Assembly (NCBI RefSeq): GCF_905163445.1
Contig: NC_053182.1
Span: forward strand, 8,246,001-8,310,000
Length of the DNA stretch: 64,000 nucleotides
Direction: 5' to 3'
Source of the DNA: Pararge aegeria
Taxonomy: Eukaryota; Arthropoda; Insecta; Lepidoptera; Nymphalidae
Shown: positions 50,713 through 63,000 of the stretch, one piece after another
How the letters are laid out: each line of letters begins with the position of its first letter
Numbering within the stretch: position 1 is the stretch's first letter
Notes under the pieces: generated by a model
Told to the model about the DNA's origin: nothing
The model's database searches: none
What the model saw: the letters and a program-made list of their open reading frames with translations, nothing else
Position numbers and translations under genes: made by a program

Positions 50713-50899
50713 ATAATTCTTTTAAATCTCTAACATTATTAACATTATAGATACCAGGCAAAAATATCATCACAGTCTTAATATAGGTAGATACTTCAAC
50801 AAAAATTAAATAGGAACACCTATTTTAATAAACTAATATCACACTTCTAGCTATATTAATCCTAATAAACAGAATGTAAAAAAATACCATAAATAAATA

Positions 50900-52066
50900 T
50901 CATAAAAATGCAAAAACTAGAATTAGCAACAGGACAGATACTGGGAAGAAAATATATACAGACACACGAGGATGGCACACAGATGTAAGTATAAAAACAT
51001 TATCATCATTATTATTTAAACCATCCTTTGTAGGAACCTCAACTATTACTAATTCATCACTAAACATTTCTACAGCAAATACACATTCTGTCCTGTTGAG
51101 ACACATTTTGGAGTTAGATATATTAGAGTATTGGAATGTTGGTTTGAAGATATCAAAAATTGCATGAATATCATTATTAACAAAATCATTATCACTATAA
51201 AATATATAATAATAATATCCATCTGACATCACTTCATGAACTACTTTCAGTGTTTTTATGTCTTCTAAATATTTTGTATTGTTACATTGTATGGAATAAG
51301 GGAAAAAATCATTCATTAGTATATTATCATTGTAGCATTCATATAAACCAGATTCAAAACTTGATACAGATTTATCTTCTGCTGGCCCTATAGAGTTGTT
51401 GAGTGCATTTCCTCCGTGATTTACTCCAGCATCTAAAACAGTATTAGGGTTGTGCAAAGGCGGAGGTACAACATCTCGTTTATGTTTAGTTATCACTTTA
51501 CTTCCAGGTATATCACCTAACCATAATTTATTATTATTATAGTTGTCTTCGATTATTTCTCTCTTTTTGTCTTTAGGATTTTCTAATGTTACTGAAACAT
51601 GTCCATGGTTTTCAACTACCAAAGGATCTCTTTTGTATTTACTTTCTAAAATTCCACAAGTATCAAATATCTTATCACCTTTCACAACCAATATTTTTGA
51701 ACCATCATATCTAGAACAAGCTTTTAACTCTACAGTAGATCCTGCAAAAAGATAGAATCCCCAATACTCTAGAGTGTCATCAGGTAAGGTCATCGATTTT
51801 CTTAACCTTATATGTCTTTTTTTACTAGCTAATTTAGGTTTCCCCTTCATTTGGAATGCATTAAAACTGCTGTTCATTTTAATGGAATGTTTTTCACAAA
51901 ATATTGATGACTGTCCTTTATGAATCTGTATTACATCAGAGTCTGACACTTTATACATTACATCAGCATATCTTATGTTTCTGAGGTATAATGGTGAAAT
52001 TATTAAAATTGCAGGCAATACAGTTGTTAGCAGGCAGAACATAACAACCCTTTGACTTCCTTGCAT
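50900..52066 (-). CDS. Two-pass membrane protein, APD1-4 N-terminal-like (DUF4792/DUF4793) family
   Basis: Intronless 388-codon frame. Membrane segments: residues 8-28 (VVMFCLLTTVLPAILIISPL) and 368-388 (VSVYIFFPVSVLLLILVFAF), the second ending at the last residue so that no tail follows. The region between has five N-glycosylation sequons (N65, N223, N262, N315, N324) and eight cysteines (57, 117, 137, 244, 261, 322, 328, 364), so it is probably extracellular or lumenal. KHKR at 194-197, before a proline-rich linker, is a furin-like site separating two subdomains. The order and motifs (PLYLRNIRYADVMY, MTLPDDTLEYWGFYLF, SKILVVKGDKIF) match insect proteins annotated as APD1-4 N-terminal/DUF4792-DUF4793 as I remember them; function unknown. 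Unlike plant APD proteins there is no RING domain. The ATG at 52066 matches the family start. A splice acceptor (tattgcag) at 52078 suggests a separate 5' UTR exon. Confidence 0.85.
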   Translation of the reverse strand: MQGSQRVVMFCLLTTVLPAILIISPLYLRNIRYADVMYKVSDSDVIQIHKGQSSIFCEKHSIKMNSSFNAFQMKGKPKLASKKRHIRLRKSMTLPDDTLEYWGFYLFAGSTVELKACSRYDGSKILVVKGDKIFDTCGILESKYKRDPLVVENHGHVSVTLENPKDKKREIIEDNYNNNKLWLGDIPGSKVITKHKRDVVPPPLHNPNTVLDAGVNHGGNALNNSIGPAEDKSVSSFESGLYECYNDNILMNDFFPYSIQCNNTKYLEDIKTLKVVHEVMSDGYYYYIFYSDNDFVNNDIHAIFDIFKPTFQYSNISNSKMCLNRTECVFAVEMFSDELVIVEVPTKDGLNNNDDNVFILTSVCHPRVSVYIFFPVSVLLLILVFAFL

Positions 52067-52077
52067 TTTGCCTCCAT
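52019..52077 (-). promoter_or_regulatory. Upstream ATG overlapping the membrane-protein start
   Basis: If the exon begins at 52077 after the tattgcag acceptor, its first bases are ATGGAGGCAAAATG: an ATG 11 nt before the annotated start in another frame, terminating about 16 codons later inside the coding region. It would be an overlapping upstream reading frame that could reduce translation. Confidence 0.35.
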
Positions 52078-53070
52078 CTGCAATAAAAGATCTGAGTTTA
52101 TTTATTTTTGCCTTATTTTTATAGGAACTTCTTAAACAAAAACTTTACATAATTCCCTATACAATAATACCTACTTAAAAGATATTTTCTTAGTTATGCA
52201 TTGGTCACTATATTAATGAGAAATGAACAAGAGATGTATCTGAGAGATGTTGGTATTTGAGGGAGGGAAAAGATTGAAAATCTACTCACATAATACAGAG
52301 ATTTAAAATTATAGATAGGTACATATTTTAATGTAAGTTTATTATTCCTAGGTTTATTTATGTACTTGTACCTACTACCTACCTAATATACAGATTACTG
52401 TGTATATATTAATTCAAGTACCATAACTATTAATATTCTGTATAGGTTCGTCAATTTCAGTATTTTCTTCTATATTATAGGTTTATTACATAGTAAACAA
52501 ATCACTTATAACGAGTAACTTCAATAGGTAATATAACACTAGGAACGGGTTGAAAACATTAATGCCACTATAATATAATATGTCGAGAATTACTTAGATT
52601 TTATGTTTATCAATTTAATATCATGGGCGTACTTCGAATTAAAGTTCATATCAATTGCATTTTGGCTACCAGTCTAGCACAAATTAATGGCAATTCGCAT
52701 GTTCGTGCCAATGTCATTCTCATAGTTTTCTAACGATTTTACGGCATTGGGTACAAGTCTTCTTGACATTTCAAACCTCGGAGATGATAAAACAATAATA
52801 TAAATTTTAATTTTAGTGTAGGTACGTTAATTATTTTCAACCAAAGGCAAAGCCAAAGAGGACAGTATTAGATTTACCACTATCCACTATCCGCATTAAA
52901 AATTGTAAAAAATGCGAAAATGTGTTTGTTTGATCACATTGCCCGACCCCTGCCCTGAAGGTGACCTGAAGGTGTATGGTATTAGGGGGTAAAGCACCAC
53001 GCAGCCGGTCAGCTTCTTGTTGGTCTGAACATTTAAGGTTACCCTATTACAGCGGCTACCAAAAAGCTAA
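52078..53070. other. Intergenic stretch between divergent genes
   Basis: AT-rich; contains the probable 5' region of the membrane-protein gene. 52900-53060 is GC-balanced (attgcccgacccctgccctg) without an identified family. Confidence 0.45.
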
Positions 53071-53074
53071 GTAT

Positions 53075-53240
53075 AAGTAGATGGGTGAAAAATCGGATAG
53101 AAGCAGGCGTTACTTTGCGGAATTTTATGATATATTATGAAAATAAAGCTTAAGCTTAATATACTCCGCGAAAAGCAGGAAAATCTGTATGGTGTAATTT
53201 ATAATTTCTTCAATCCTTATACACACCAAACAGATCTTCG
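53075..53240 (+). repeat. Repeat family C copy
   Basis: Blocks gatagaagcaggcgttactt, tgaaaataaagcttaagctt, aatatactccgcgaaaagca and tctgtatggtgtaatttata are shared with 45795 and 57420. The two halves around aagcttaagctt are roughly inverted (ggcgttactttgcgga against the reverse of tccgcgaaaagcagg), as in a fold-back element. The following 53270-53370 may belong to the same repeat. Confidence 0.65.
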
Positions 53241-53424
53241 GCAATGTATAAATGAATAGAAACAATTATTCATTGTAAAGTCAACATGTTCAAAGTTCTC
53301 CGCTCCTGTTTAGGAGCGTAACGTGCGTAGTAATTAGTACTTACATTGCCGAGTATGAGATACTACCCTCCAGGTTAAGTAAGCTTCACCAAAGAGATGG
53401 AATGTATGGATGGAAGTGCATATG

Positions 53425-53464
53425 TTTTAAGTAAATCCAGATACATATCTGGATTTACTTAAAA
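53425..53464. repeat. Perfect 19-bp palindrome with 2-nt loop
   Basis: Arms 53425-53443 and 53446-53464 (ttttaagtaaatccagata / inverse) around ca. The same type as the palindromes at 16.8, 28.0 and 48.5 kb. Confidence 0.95.
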
Positions 53465-53770
53465 CTAATTATTTGAGGTAAAAGTGCTTGGTCTATTATG
53501 ACTTCTGATCCTAGGAGCTCTTGTCGTTGTCATCGTCTCTATTTGATTGACGCCATTTTGGCAATGCACCTAACTACTGAAGTACTAATAATTTAAATTT
53601 ATACAAACCTACAAACACAGGCGTATTATTTATAGGAAATGTGGCAAATCTGTTATTTAAAGTAGTGATAGAGATCAGTGACTTTAGATTAACATCAAAG
53701 AGGATACAAGGACACCTAATCTCTCTTTTACACAAATACTGAGGAACCTGAGTTGAAACACTGCAGAGAG

Positions 53771-53785
53771 GTTGCTATGGAGTTG
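53771..53785 (+). promoter_or_regulatory. Candidate RFX X-box upstream of the dynein gene
   Basis: gttgctatggagtt, 140 bp before the dynein ATG, matches the left half and spacer of the X-box (GYTRYY-N(1-3)-RRNRAC) but ends TT where AC is expected. RFX factors activate ciliary and flagellar genes in animals. Suggestive only. Confidence 0.3.
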
Positions 53786-53915
53786 TTATCATGTTAAATC
53801 ATTGATTTCAAAATATGAAAACCGACAGATTTTACAATAACGTTTTTTATATGATCGGTAATTTTTATCTTGATGAATTAGTGAGAATTTTCAAATTTGT
53901 GAAGACTTATTGAAA

Positions 53916-54050
53916 ATGGAAGAAAGAGATCTGAGGAAATTGCTGCAAACCAAAAACGGATGTCGAATTCCACCTATGCTACCTATTCCAGATATTCACC
54001 AAGTGGTTAAATTACCATTTATACCCTTGCCACCGTATAACAGAATTAAG
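53916..54050 (+). CDS. Dynein heavy chain exon 1
   Basis: 45 codons, MEERDLRKLLQTKNGCRIPP then MLPIPDIHQVVKLPFIPLPP and YNRIK. The proline-rich start is typical for the short N-termini of this dynein group. The assignment to the same gene rests on matching phase, strand and splice sites and on this composition. Confidence 0.75.
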
Positions 54051-57000
54051 GTAAATAATAATTATCACTTCTTAAATATACGCCCCACAATATGAAAACC
54101 AACCCTGGTGTTCACCCCTAACAACGGTTTTGGCAGAATACCAAAGAAAGAGCAAATAAAACATTAGGTTTAGATAATTATTGCATTTATTTCTCACACA
54201 TCAAAAGTTTCTAGGGATCAAGTTCGTTTTAGACTATCACCGCATTGAGAATTTCTAAATTTGACCTATTCCGTTCGTTTATGCTTGTTTTTAGTGACCC
54301 CACCACCACCATTGCACCATTTGAATAAAGAATCTTCTATAAATTTTTATTGAAAAAAGGATATCTATAAGGGTTCCTGTAAAAGTTGGCAAAAGCGTTT
54401 TTACAAAACTACTAACAATTTCTGCAAAAATCGATGGCACCATTTGTTGAAAGCTGTTTCTAGGCAACATAATGTGGCTGCCACTCTTGGAACTTACAGA
54501 GCGTCATACCATAAACTATTTATGAATCATTAGAATAACAGATATCGTTTGGATCAGGGGCAACTTCAATACTCAGATTTATGTGGAGACTGTGGACGAT
54601 TGTTTCAGACGTGATTACCCTTTGCGAAGCCGGTTGGGTGATTAGTTTGAGTTATGCTCGACAGTACACGTCTAGATTCGTAACCAGCCTTCTTTTGCCG
54701 GTGCTCACATCAACATTCTGCCGTAGCCTGCTCAATCGCCACATCTCAATCCAATCGAGACCGCATGGCATATGCACTTAAGTAGAGCTCTGCCGAGTAT
54801 AGATGGCGTGCATACATCACAACAACATTTTAACGCGTTAAAAAGAACGGGGGCTACAGCTTAAAGTAATTTGAATAAACTCATTCTAAAAGGCTGTTGG
54901 AAACTTATTCTTGTCGATGGTGGAAAGAGAGATTATTATTATTTTTAATGTTTAAATTTAAAAATCCTCATTTTTGTCATTTTTTGCAATTTAATTCACG
55001 ACATGCATCAAAAATTACAAAGAGATATTCATATCTCTTTGTTAAATTAAATGTAGGAATAAAAGTAAAAAGACAATCTGGAAGACTATAATAAACTTAA
55101 ATCACGCGAATTCCCCCCTGAGAAGTTTAAAGAAATAGGTATACTTCACAATATATTTATAATAACATAATAATATAGTATTTGTAAGACAACATATTAG
55201 TCTTTATAAACAAAAAGTGGAAACAAACAGTCGACTTACAAGAAATGGCCATAAATTAGTGACATCTGCATATCGTCTGCGAAGGGTACAGGGGTCATTT
55301 GTGGGATTGAGTATAAGCTTTTATAATATGATTCCTAAGGTAATTTTGTACCTACCAATGCTTAAAGAATATGTTAAAACACATTTATTACAGCGAGGTT
55401 ACTACACAGTGATGAATTTCTTAATGGCAAGGTTGCTTGGAAGCATCCGGCTCTGCTTTCATCTCTCACAAGATAGAAAAATAAATGTTAAAATGTAAAT
55501 TGTTGATGTTGGAAAAGAACAACTGCTGAGTTTCTTGCCGGCTTCTTCTCGGTAGAATCTACCTTCCGAACCGGTGGTAGAGTCACTACAAACAGACAGA
55601 CTTGACGCGATTCAAAAGTGCTTATATTAGGCCTACTTGAAATAAATGAATTTTGAATTTTATATTTGGTATGGTATTTGTACTTTTTTTTAACTAGAGA
55701 CCCGCCACAGATTTGCACGGGTGCAATGTAGATACTAACAGAAGCCTTGTGGGAAAAATAGCGATGGTATCCTGTAGGAGCCGTTTGCTTTTCCGAGATA
55801 AAAAGAGGCCTATGAGCTATTCTAGACTATATTGTATATCTCTGCCAAATTTCAGCCAAATCGGTTCAGTCGTTAAAGCGTAACAAACATACAAACATCC
55901 ATCCATCCATACTTTCATCCATCCATCCATACTTTCATCCATCCATCCATCCTCTCAAACTATCGTATTTTTAATATTAGTAGGATGGTACGCATGCATT
56001 CCGTCGTTGTCCCATATTATGTAGACTGTAGGCCTATAGCAGGCACTCATGAAGCGTTCATTCATATATGTTTACATAATTGTAAGGGGATGGTCATAAC
56101 GGTACGAAGTTATTCGTACACCAACTTAAACCTAAAGCTACGAGGCTTCCAAACGCGCCCTGGTCTAAGAAGAGCTCACAACAAACTTAGCCGGGTAATT
56201 TTTTTTTTGTTATCACCATCTCTCAGTTTATTTACTCGTATATTAAGCTATGAAGCTAGAGCAATTCACACCCAAGCTTTTTTATCGTTCAAGTAATCCT
56301 TAATATTATAATAGGATTTTTCTGTAAGCTTACGTTTTATATAAACTTTGAACTTATTGAGAGACATCTTAAAGATTTCATTTGGTAATTTGTTATAAAA
56401 TAATATACAATTGCCCTTGAATGAATTAGCAATTTTGTGTAGCCTAGTAAACTGCACAACGAGTTTATTTTTGCTCCTAATATAAATATTGTTACAGTCC
56501 ATTTTTAAATTTTGTTATATTTTTATGGACATAAATTAAATTTTAAAATATATACTGACTATGCACCGTCATTATTTTAACTTCTATAAATTTATCCCTT
56601 AATGACTCTCTTGGGCCCATTTTATATATCGCACGAACAGCCCTTTTCTGCAGGACGAACAGTTCTAGCAGTTTCTATATTTGTTATGTGATGAATCTTT
56701 TTAACCGCGTATGGTGCAGAACTAAGTCTGTTCGCTAAATTATTTATATGTGGTGGTGGCCCATTGAAGTTTAGCATCTAACGTTATACCTAGAAATATT
56801 GTCGTATCCACCAGATCCAATTCCTCATTATTAAGTTCTACAATGGTTTTTACTTATTGAACACTAAGTAACGTGAATTTAATACACTTGGTTTTTTTTC
56901 CGTTCAGAGCTAAATTATTGATCTCAAACCATTGTACTACTTTAGCGAGACATTTGTTTACATCGTCAAACGCATATGCTTTGCGGTTTGCTGTTATCTG

Positions 57001-60000
57001 TGAAGAGTTATGTCCTTTATCTCTCTTAAATTAGACATGCTTCATGGTTTAACTAAAAAACAATAAAGAATTATTAAAATCGGTTCAAATTTAACGGAGC
57101 TAGGAAGTAAAATTGATAATATTTTCATCCCATTGCCCGGAGGAAAATTATTGTTTATCGGGATAAAAAGTATCCTATCTAAATATCACCCGAAATATCA
57201 GCCACCATTATGCCGAATTTTATTTAAATACGTTCAGTAGTTTTCACATGATGTCCGGACAGATAGACAGACAGACAGGCAGGCAGAAAAAAATTAAATA
57301 AAAATCTGTTTTGGACTCAGTACCGATTATAAAGCGGTCAAAGTTTTCAAAATATATTAAATATACAGAAATCTTCCAGTTACAGTTTTATTATAAGTGT
57401 AGAAATATTAGATGTAATGTTATTTATGAAAATTAAGCTTCATTTTCTATACTCCGCAAAAAGCAGGAGAATCTGTATGGTGTAATTTATAATTTCTTCA
57501 ATCTTCAATCTCCAAACACACGTTTTTTTACTTAAACATACATATGCTGTCGCAGACTTTTGTAAGAATTATGAAGCTCTACAACTTCTCTATAGAACTT
57601 AATCATATATATCTCTCATAGTTAAAGCAGCGTGTATGACTACCACTAAGGTTCTTTTTAGTTTTCACATTAATATTTAGCCTACAACATTCACACTCAC
57701 TCACTCACAAATTCACAAACTTTACCTTTTTATAATATTATTAGTATAGATAATGTACGTATAAAGAAAAATATGATATGTGTTTACTATAAACAAAAAA
57801 AAATAAGAAAAAAGTTTTTGTGTAGGCTGTAAATAAGTAAAAGAAGAAGTAGAATAATCAAGCATTCTAAGCAAAAACATATTTTAAGTACGTTCAAGTA
57901 CCTAAGCTAATTTTTCTCTTGACTTTCTAGGATAAAAAAGAAAAATTTAGAAAACTTCTAGAGGAGAAGGCCACCGATCGTAAGATTAAAATTGCTAGAG
58001 CATCTATGCAACGGAGTGAATTTGATAGATTAGAGATTTCTCAAGAAAGACATATAGCCGTGTTACGAGAATGTGCCGATAAGATACAACCACCGCCTAT
58101 GCTTAAATCATGGGAAAGGAAAATAGCCAGTCTTATTCCAGCAAAATTAAGAAATGCCAATCCTTCATTAACTGAGGAGCTGTTTGAAGAAAGTAAGACC
58201 GAATGGAATCGTTATTTACACGATTTAGCTGTAAAAACTGTTATTCGAGACGTACCGGGAGTATCCAGGAAAAGATATGAAGAACCGTATTTCAAATTTA
58301 AAGGAGTGACTTCAAATTACGATAAAATGATTAAGTTCCGTAAAAAACTTAAAACAGGTTCATTATTATTACACCCATTTATTAGACTCGTACTTGAATC
58401 CTCAGAAAAAACCTTTCCTAGATTTATTATTGATCTATCAAAATATAGAGCTAAAGGACCCATGGATTTGGAAGATTTCAAAACAAAAATAATGGAAGAA
58501 ATAAAACGAGCTGATTACTTGGTTTCAAGTACTTGGTTTTCTATACTCGTTAAATGGTTAAAAAACCCTAGGTGCTTAAAAGGTATGCGCCCAAAAAGGA
58601 TACCTGAATTTGTAAAATGTGCCACAAAAATGATATCAATGCAAATACAAGAACTGATGAGAAGGTCTATTGACAGAATCATAATTACACTTAAAGAGCT
58701 GGAATCTATTCCTTTATTAAATATAGCTCTTGATTTTAATGGTGAATTTATTTATGATCCTTCGCTTGATAAAGTATATCATGTCTACCATACAATAGCC
58801 GACGCAATTTCTCACATTGCTCAAAGACTTATGCCAATTGAGCAATATCTTAAAATAAATTATACTCACGACGCTCTTCCTGTTAAATATAATGAATGGC
58901 TGTATAAAGACGGTCACGAGAGAATGCAACAACAGTTAAATATTGTATTTGCTCCTCTCGTTGATTATTTAGATAAGTTAAGACAAGATTACCACATGCT
59001 GTACGGAGCTTCTGCCAAATTCATTTTAACTAAATTTATTGAAGAAGCTAAGGAGTTTGAAGAGTCACGAGATAAAATTAAATATTTTCAAGCCATAGAT
59101 TCTGATATAACAGCTGTTATAGAAAATGAATATTTTAATTGTGCATTAGTTTCCCAAACAAGAATGATAAATGGTTTGAAAGAAAAAGCTTTAGAATTTA
59201 TCAACGATATCATAGCAGGAATTGTAAGAACGCATATTGAGGAAAATGAAAACATATGCAAGGAGTTTGAAATAATTGCTGCCAAAGCTTTGAAAGAACC
59301 AGATAATGCCGCCGAATTAGTAGAGCAAGGTGTGTATATTTTGTACGCCAAAACGGTTTTAGTAGAAGCATTAAAAGGAAGAATTCTAAGACAAATAAAT
59401 ATTATATCAAATTTATTAGAAATAACGTCTCTTACTCCTGATCATATTGCTTCTAATACCAGGACAGTAAATTGGCTTAAAGTAATTAAGCCGATATTTG
59501 ATAAAAATGCTGCTGCGTATGAAACCTTTAAAGCGGAGATGGAAGAGAACTTATTGGCAAAGATTGCAAATTTAAATAAAGAAGTTACGGAAATGACTCC
59601 ATACCTTGAACTTTTGGATAACATGGATGATATCAATCACACACTTGAATATTTGGAGTATTTAAGAAAGTTGGTCCATCGCCTTGACGACTGTGACAAG
59701 TTAGTAACATGGATTAATAACGAAGAAACAACTTTTAAATTTCCTGTTTCTACGTACCCTGAGTTAGAAGAGCTAAAGGATTATATTAAACCTTTCCACT
59801 GTCTCATTTATTTAGTTCATAAGTGGAAACGAAGCTATTATACCTGGATGGACGGTACATTCGAGTATTTAGACCATGAGAAAATTGAACAGGACCATGA
59901 CTATTACTACAAAGAATTTTTAAAATTATCAAAAGCTTATAGAAACAAAATTAAGCAACAAATAGCTGAAGGTGTAGAAAAACGTTTTAAAGGATTGGTT

Positions 60001-63000
60001 GATGATCCAGACACGAATAATCTACCAGCTCCCATGAAGCTATGTGCTCAAGCTGTTGCTGAAATTAAGGAATGGCGACCGAATGTTCAAATGGCTCACA
60101 TAATGTGTAATCCTGCGTTAGTACAGAGGCATTGGGATGAAATGTCAAATATTGCCGGATTTGATTTAACACCTACTGCGGGGACCACACTACGAAAAAT
60201 CATTGATTTTGATTTGTGGGCTGATATAGATCAGTATGAAATAATAAGCGTAGCGGCTACTAAGGAATTAGCACTTATAACTAATCTTAATAAAATGATG
60301 GCTGAATGGGTTGATATATGTTTTAAAACTAGTCCGTATAAAGATACAGGTATATTTATACTTTCTGGTCTTGATGACATACAGAGTGTACTTGATGATC
60401 ACATTATTAAGACTATCGGCATGCGTGGTTCAGCATTTGTAAAACCCTTTGAAACCCAAGTCAGGGCATGGTATGAAAAAATTACTCGCGTGAATGCAAG
60501 TATTGATGAATGGGGAAAAGTTCAGAGCCAGTGGCTTTACTTACTACCAATATTCTCGTCGAAAGACATCGTGGCTCAAATGCCGGAGGAAGGAGTTATG
60601 TTTGTAGAAGTAAACAATATTTACCGACGGTATATGGGATCTGTGGATAAAGATCCTCATGTGTTGGAAATTGCAGGCGGCGCTGGCGTTTTAGAATCAT
60701 TCAAAATTGCTTCTGGTATGCTAGAAAAAATTAATGATGGAATTAATAATTATTTAGAAAAGAAACGGCTGTTCTTTCCCAGATTTTTCTTTTTATCAAA
60801 TGACGAAATGTTAGAAATCTTGTCTGAAACGAAGAACCCCCTTAAAGTGCAGCCGCACTTAAAAAAATGTTTTGAAGGTATAAATAGGTTGGTATTTGAT
60901 CCAGAACATAACATATCTGCAATGATATCAATGGAAGGTGAGCAAATCGAATTCCTAGAAACTATCAGTGTAGCGGCTGCAAGGGGATCTGTTGAAAAGT
61001 GGCTTGTTCAAGTTGAGGAACAAATGTTAAAAGCCGTGAAATCTGAAACAGAGTTATCTTATTATGACTACCCAAACCTTAGCCGAGCTGATTGGATATT
61101 GTCTTGGGAAGGTATGATAGTCTTAGCAATTTCTCAAATTTATTGGGCTGTGGATGTTCACGAATGCTTAAATACACATAAGTTAAGTGAATTGACGTCA
61201 TTTCATGTTGGCTTAACAAAACAGCTAAATGAAACAGTAGCGATAATTCGTAGAACAGACTTAACAAAGCTAAGTAGCATAACAGTGAAAGCCCTTATTG
61301 TAATAGATGTTCATGCTAAAGATGTCATACAAGAACTAATAGAGAAAAATGTGACAGAAGTAACAGATTTCCAATGGCTGGCTCAGTTGCGATATTATTG
61401 GGAAGAGGAAAGAGTTTTTGTTAAAATTATCAATGCTGTTGTCAATTATGCTTACGAATATTTGGGAAATTCAGATCGCTTAGTGATAACTCCTTTAACA
61501 GATCGTTGCTACCGTACATTAATTGGTGCTTATTACCTCCATTTGAATGGTGCTCCTGAGGGGCCGGCTGGTACCGGTAAAACGGAAACTACAAAAGATT
61601 TAGCTAAAGCTCTAGCTGTCCAATGTGTAGTGTTTAATTGTTCGGATGGCTTAGATTATAAAGCTATGGGTAAATTTTTTAAAGGCTTAGCATCTTGTGG
61701 TGCTTGGGTTTGTTTCGATGAATTTAATCGAATCGAAGTGGAAGTTTTGTCAGTTATTGCTCAGCAAATTCTATGTATAGTACAAGCGGTAAGACAACAT
61801 GTAGAAACATTTGATTTTGAAGGCACGACCTTAACCTTGAACCCAGCATGTTACGTTTGCATAACTATGAACCCGGGTTATGCGGGACGTTCAGAGCTTC
61901 CAGATAACCTTAAAGTATTATTTAGAACAGTTGCTATGATGGTACCTGATTATGCTATGATTGGTGAAATATCATTGTATTCATTTGGATTTATAGATGC
62001 AAGAAACCTATCTGTAAAAATTGTGACCACCTATCGACTTTGTTCAGAACAATTATCTTCGCAAAACCACTATGATTACGGTATGAGAGCGGTTAAAACG
62101 GTGTTATCTGCGGCGGGAAACTTAAAAAGAAGTTTTCCGAATGAAAGTGAAAGTATTTTGTTACTAAGATCAATAACTGATGTCAACTTGCCAAAATTTT
62201 TGTCTTTCGATGTGCCATTGTTTGAGGGCATCATATCGGATTTGTTTCCAGGAATAACATTACCAAAGCCGGATTATGATAATTTGTTGAACGCATGTGA
62301 TGTGACATGTGAAAAGAATAACTTACAACCTGTAGAATGTTTTTTAGTTAAAGTAATTCAAACGTATGAAATGATGATCGTCAGGCATGGCTTTATGTTA
62401 GTGGGTGATCCGTTTTCAGGCAAATCTATGACACTAAAAATATTATCTGAAGCTTTAACTCTCATGGAAGAAAAACATCAGCCTGGAGGTATTGAGTGCA
62501 CATATAAAGTTCTAAATCCAAAAGCAGTTACTATGGGTCAGTTATATGGCGCTTTCGATCCAATATCATATGAATGGACGGATGGTATTGTAGCGACTAT
62601 GTTTAGAGACTTTGCCTCCGAAGATACACCTGTAAGAAAATGGATTGTGTTTGATGGACCTGTTGACGCAGTATGGATAGAAAATATGAACACCGTTCTA
62701 GATGATAATAAAAAACTTTGCTTGACATCTGGAGAGGTAATGGCTATGTCAAATGTGATGTCAATGATTTTTGAAGTCATGGATCTTTCACAAGCTTCAC
62801 CTGCTACTGTTTCAAGATGTGGCATGATATATATGGAATCCGCAACATTTGGATCTATGCCATTTTACAAATCATGGTTAAATACACTTAATCCTATTTG
62901 GTTAGAGGAAAATGAGGAATTTATATATGATATGTGTTCATGGCTAATAGACCCTTTACTATACTACGTTCGAAAATATTGTACACAACTGGTCACGGCT

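Larger units (their letters stand above)
54051..57930 (+). other. Dynein intron 1 (3.88 kb), packed with transposon remnants
   Basis: Contains a Tc1-like remnant (54270-54870), a CR1/Jockey-like LINE (55095-55660), a Helitron-like element (55693-55985, minus), a LINE tail (56120), a second LINE (56266-57005, minus), another repeat (57020-57330) and family C (57420). Little of the intron is unique sequence. Confidence 0.8.

Noticed and set aside
55898..55953. CRISPR-like array from repeated 20-bp units
   Set aside because: It is a simple ATCC minisatellite without unique spacers, inside a Helitron-like element in an insect genome.
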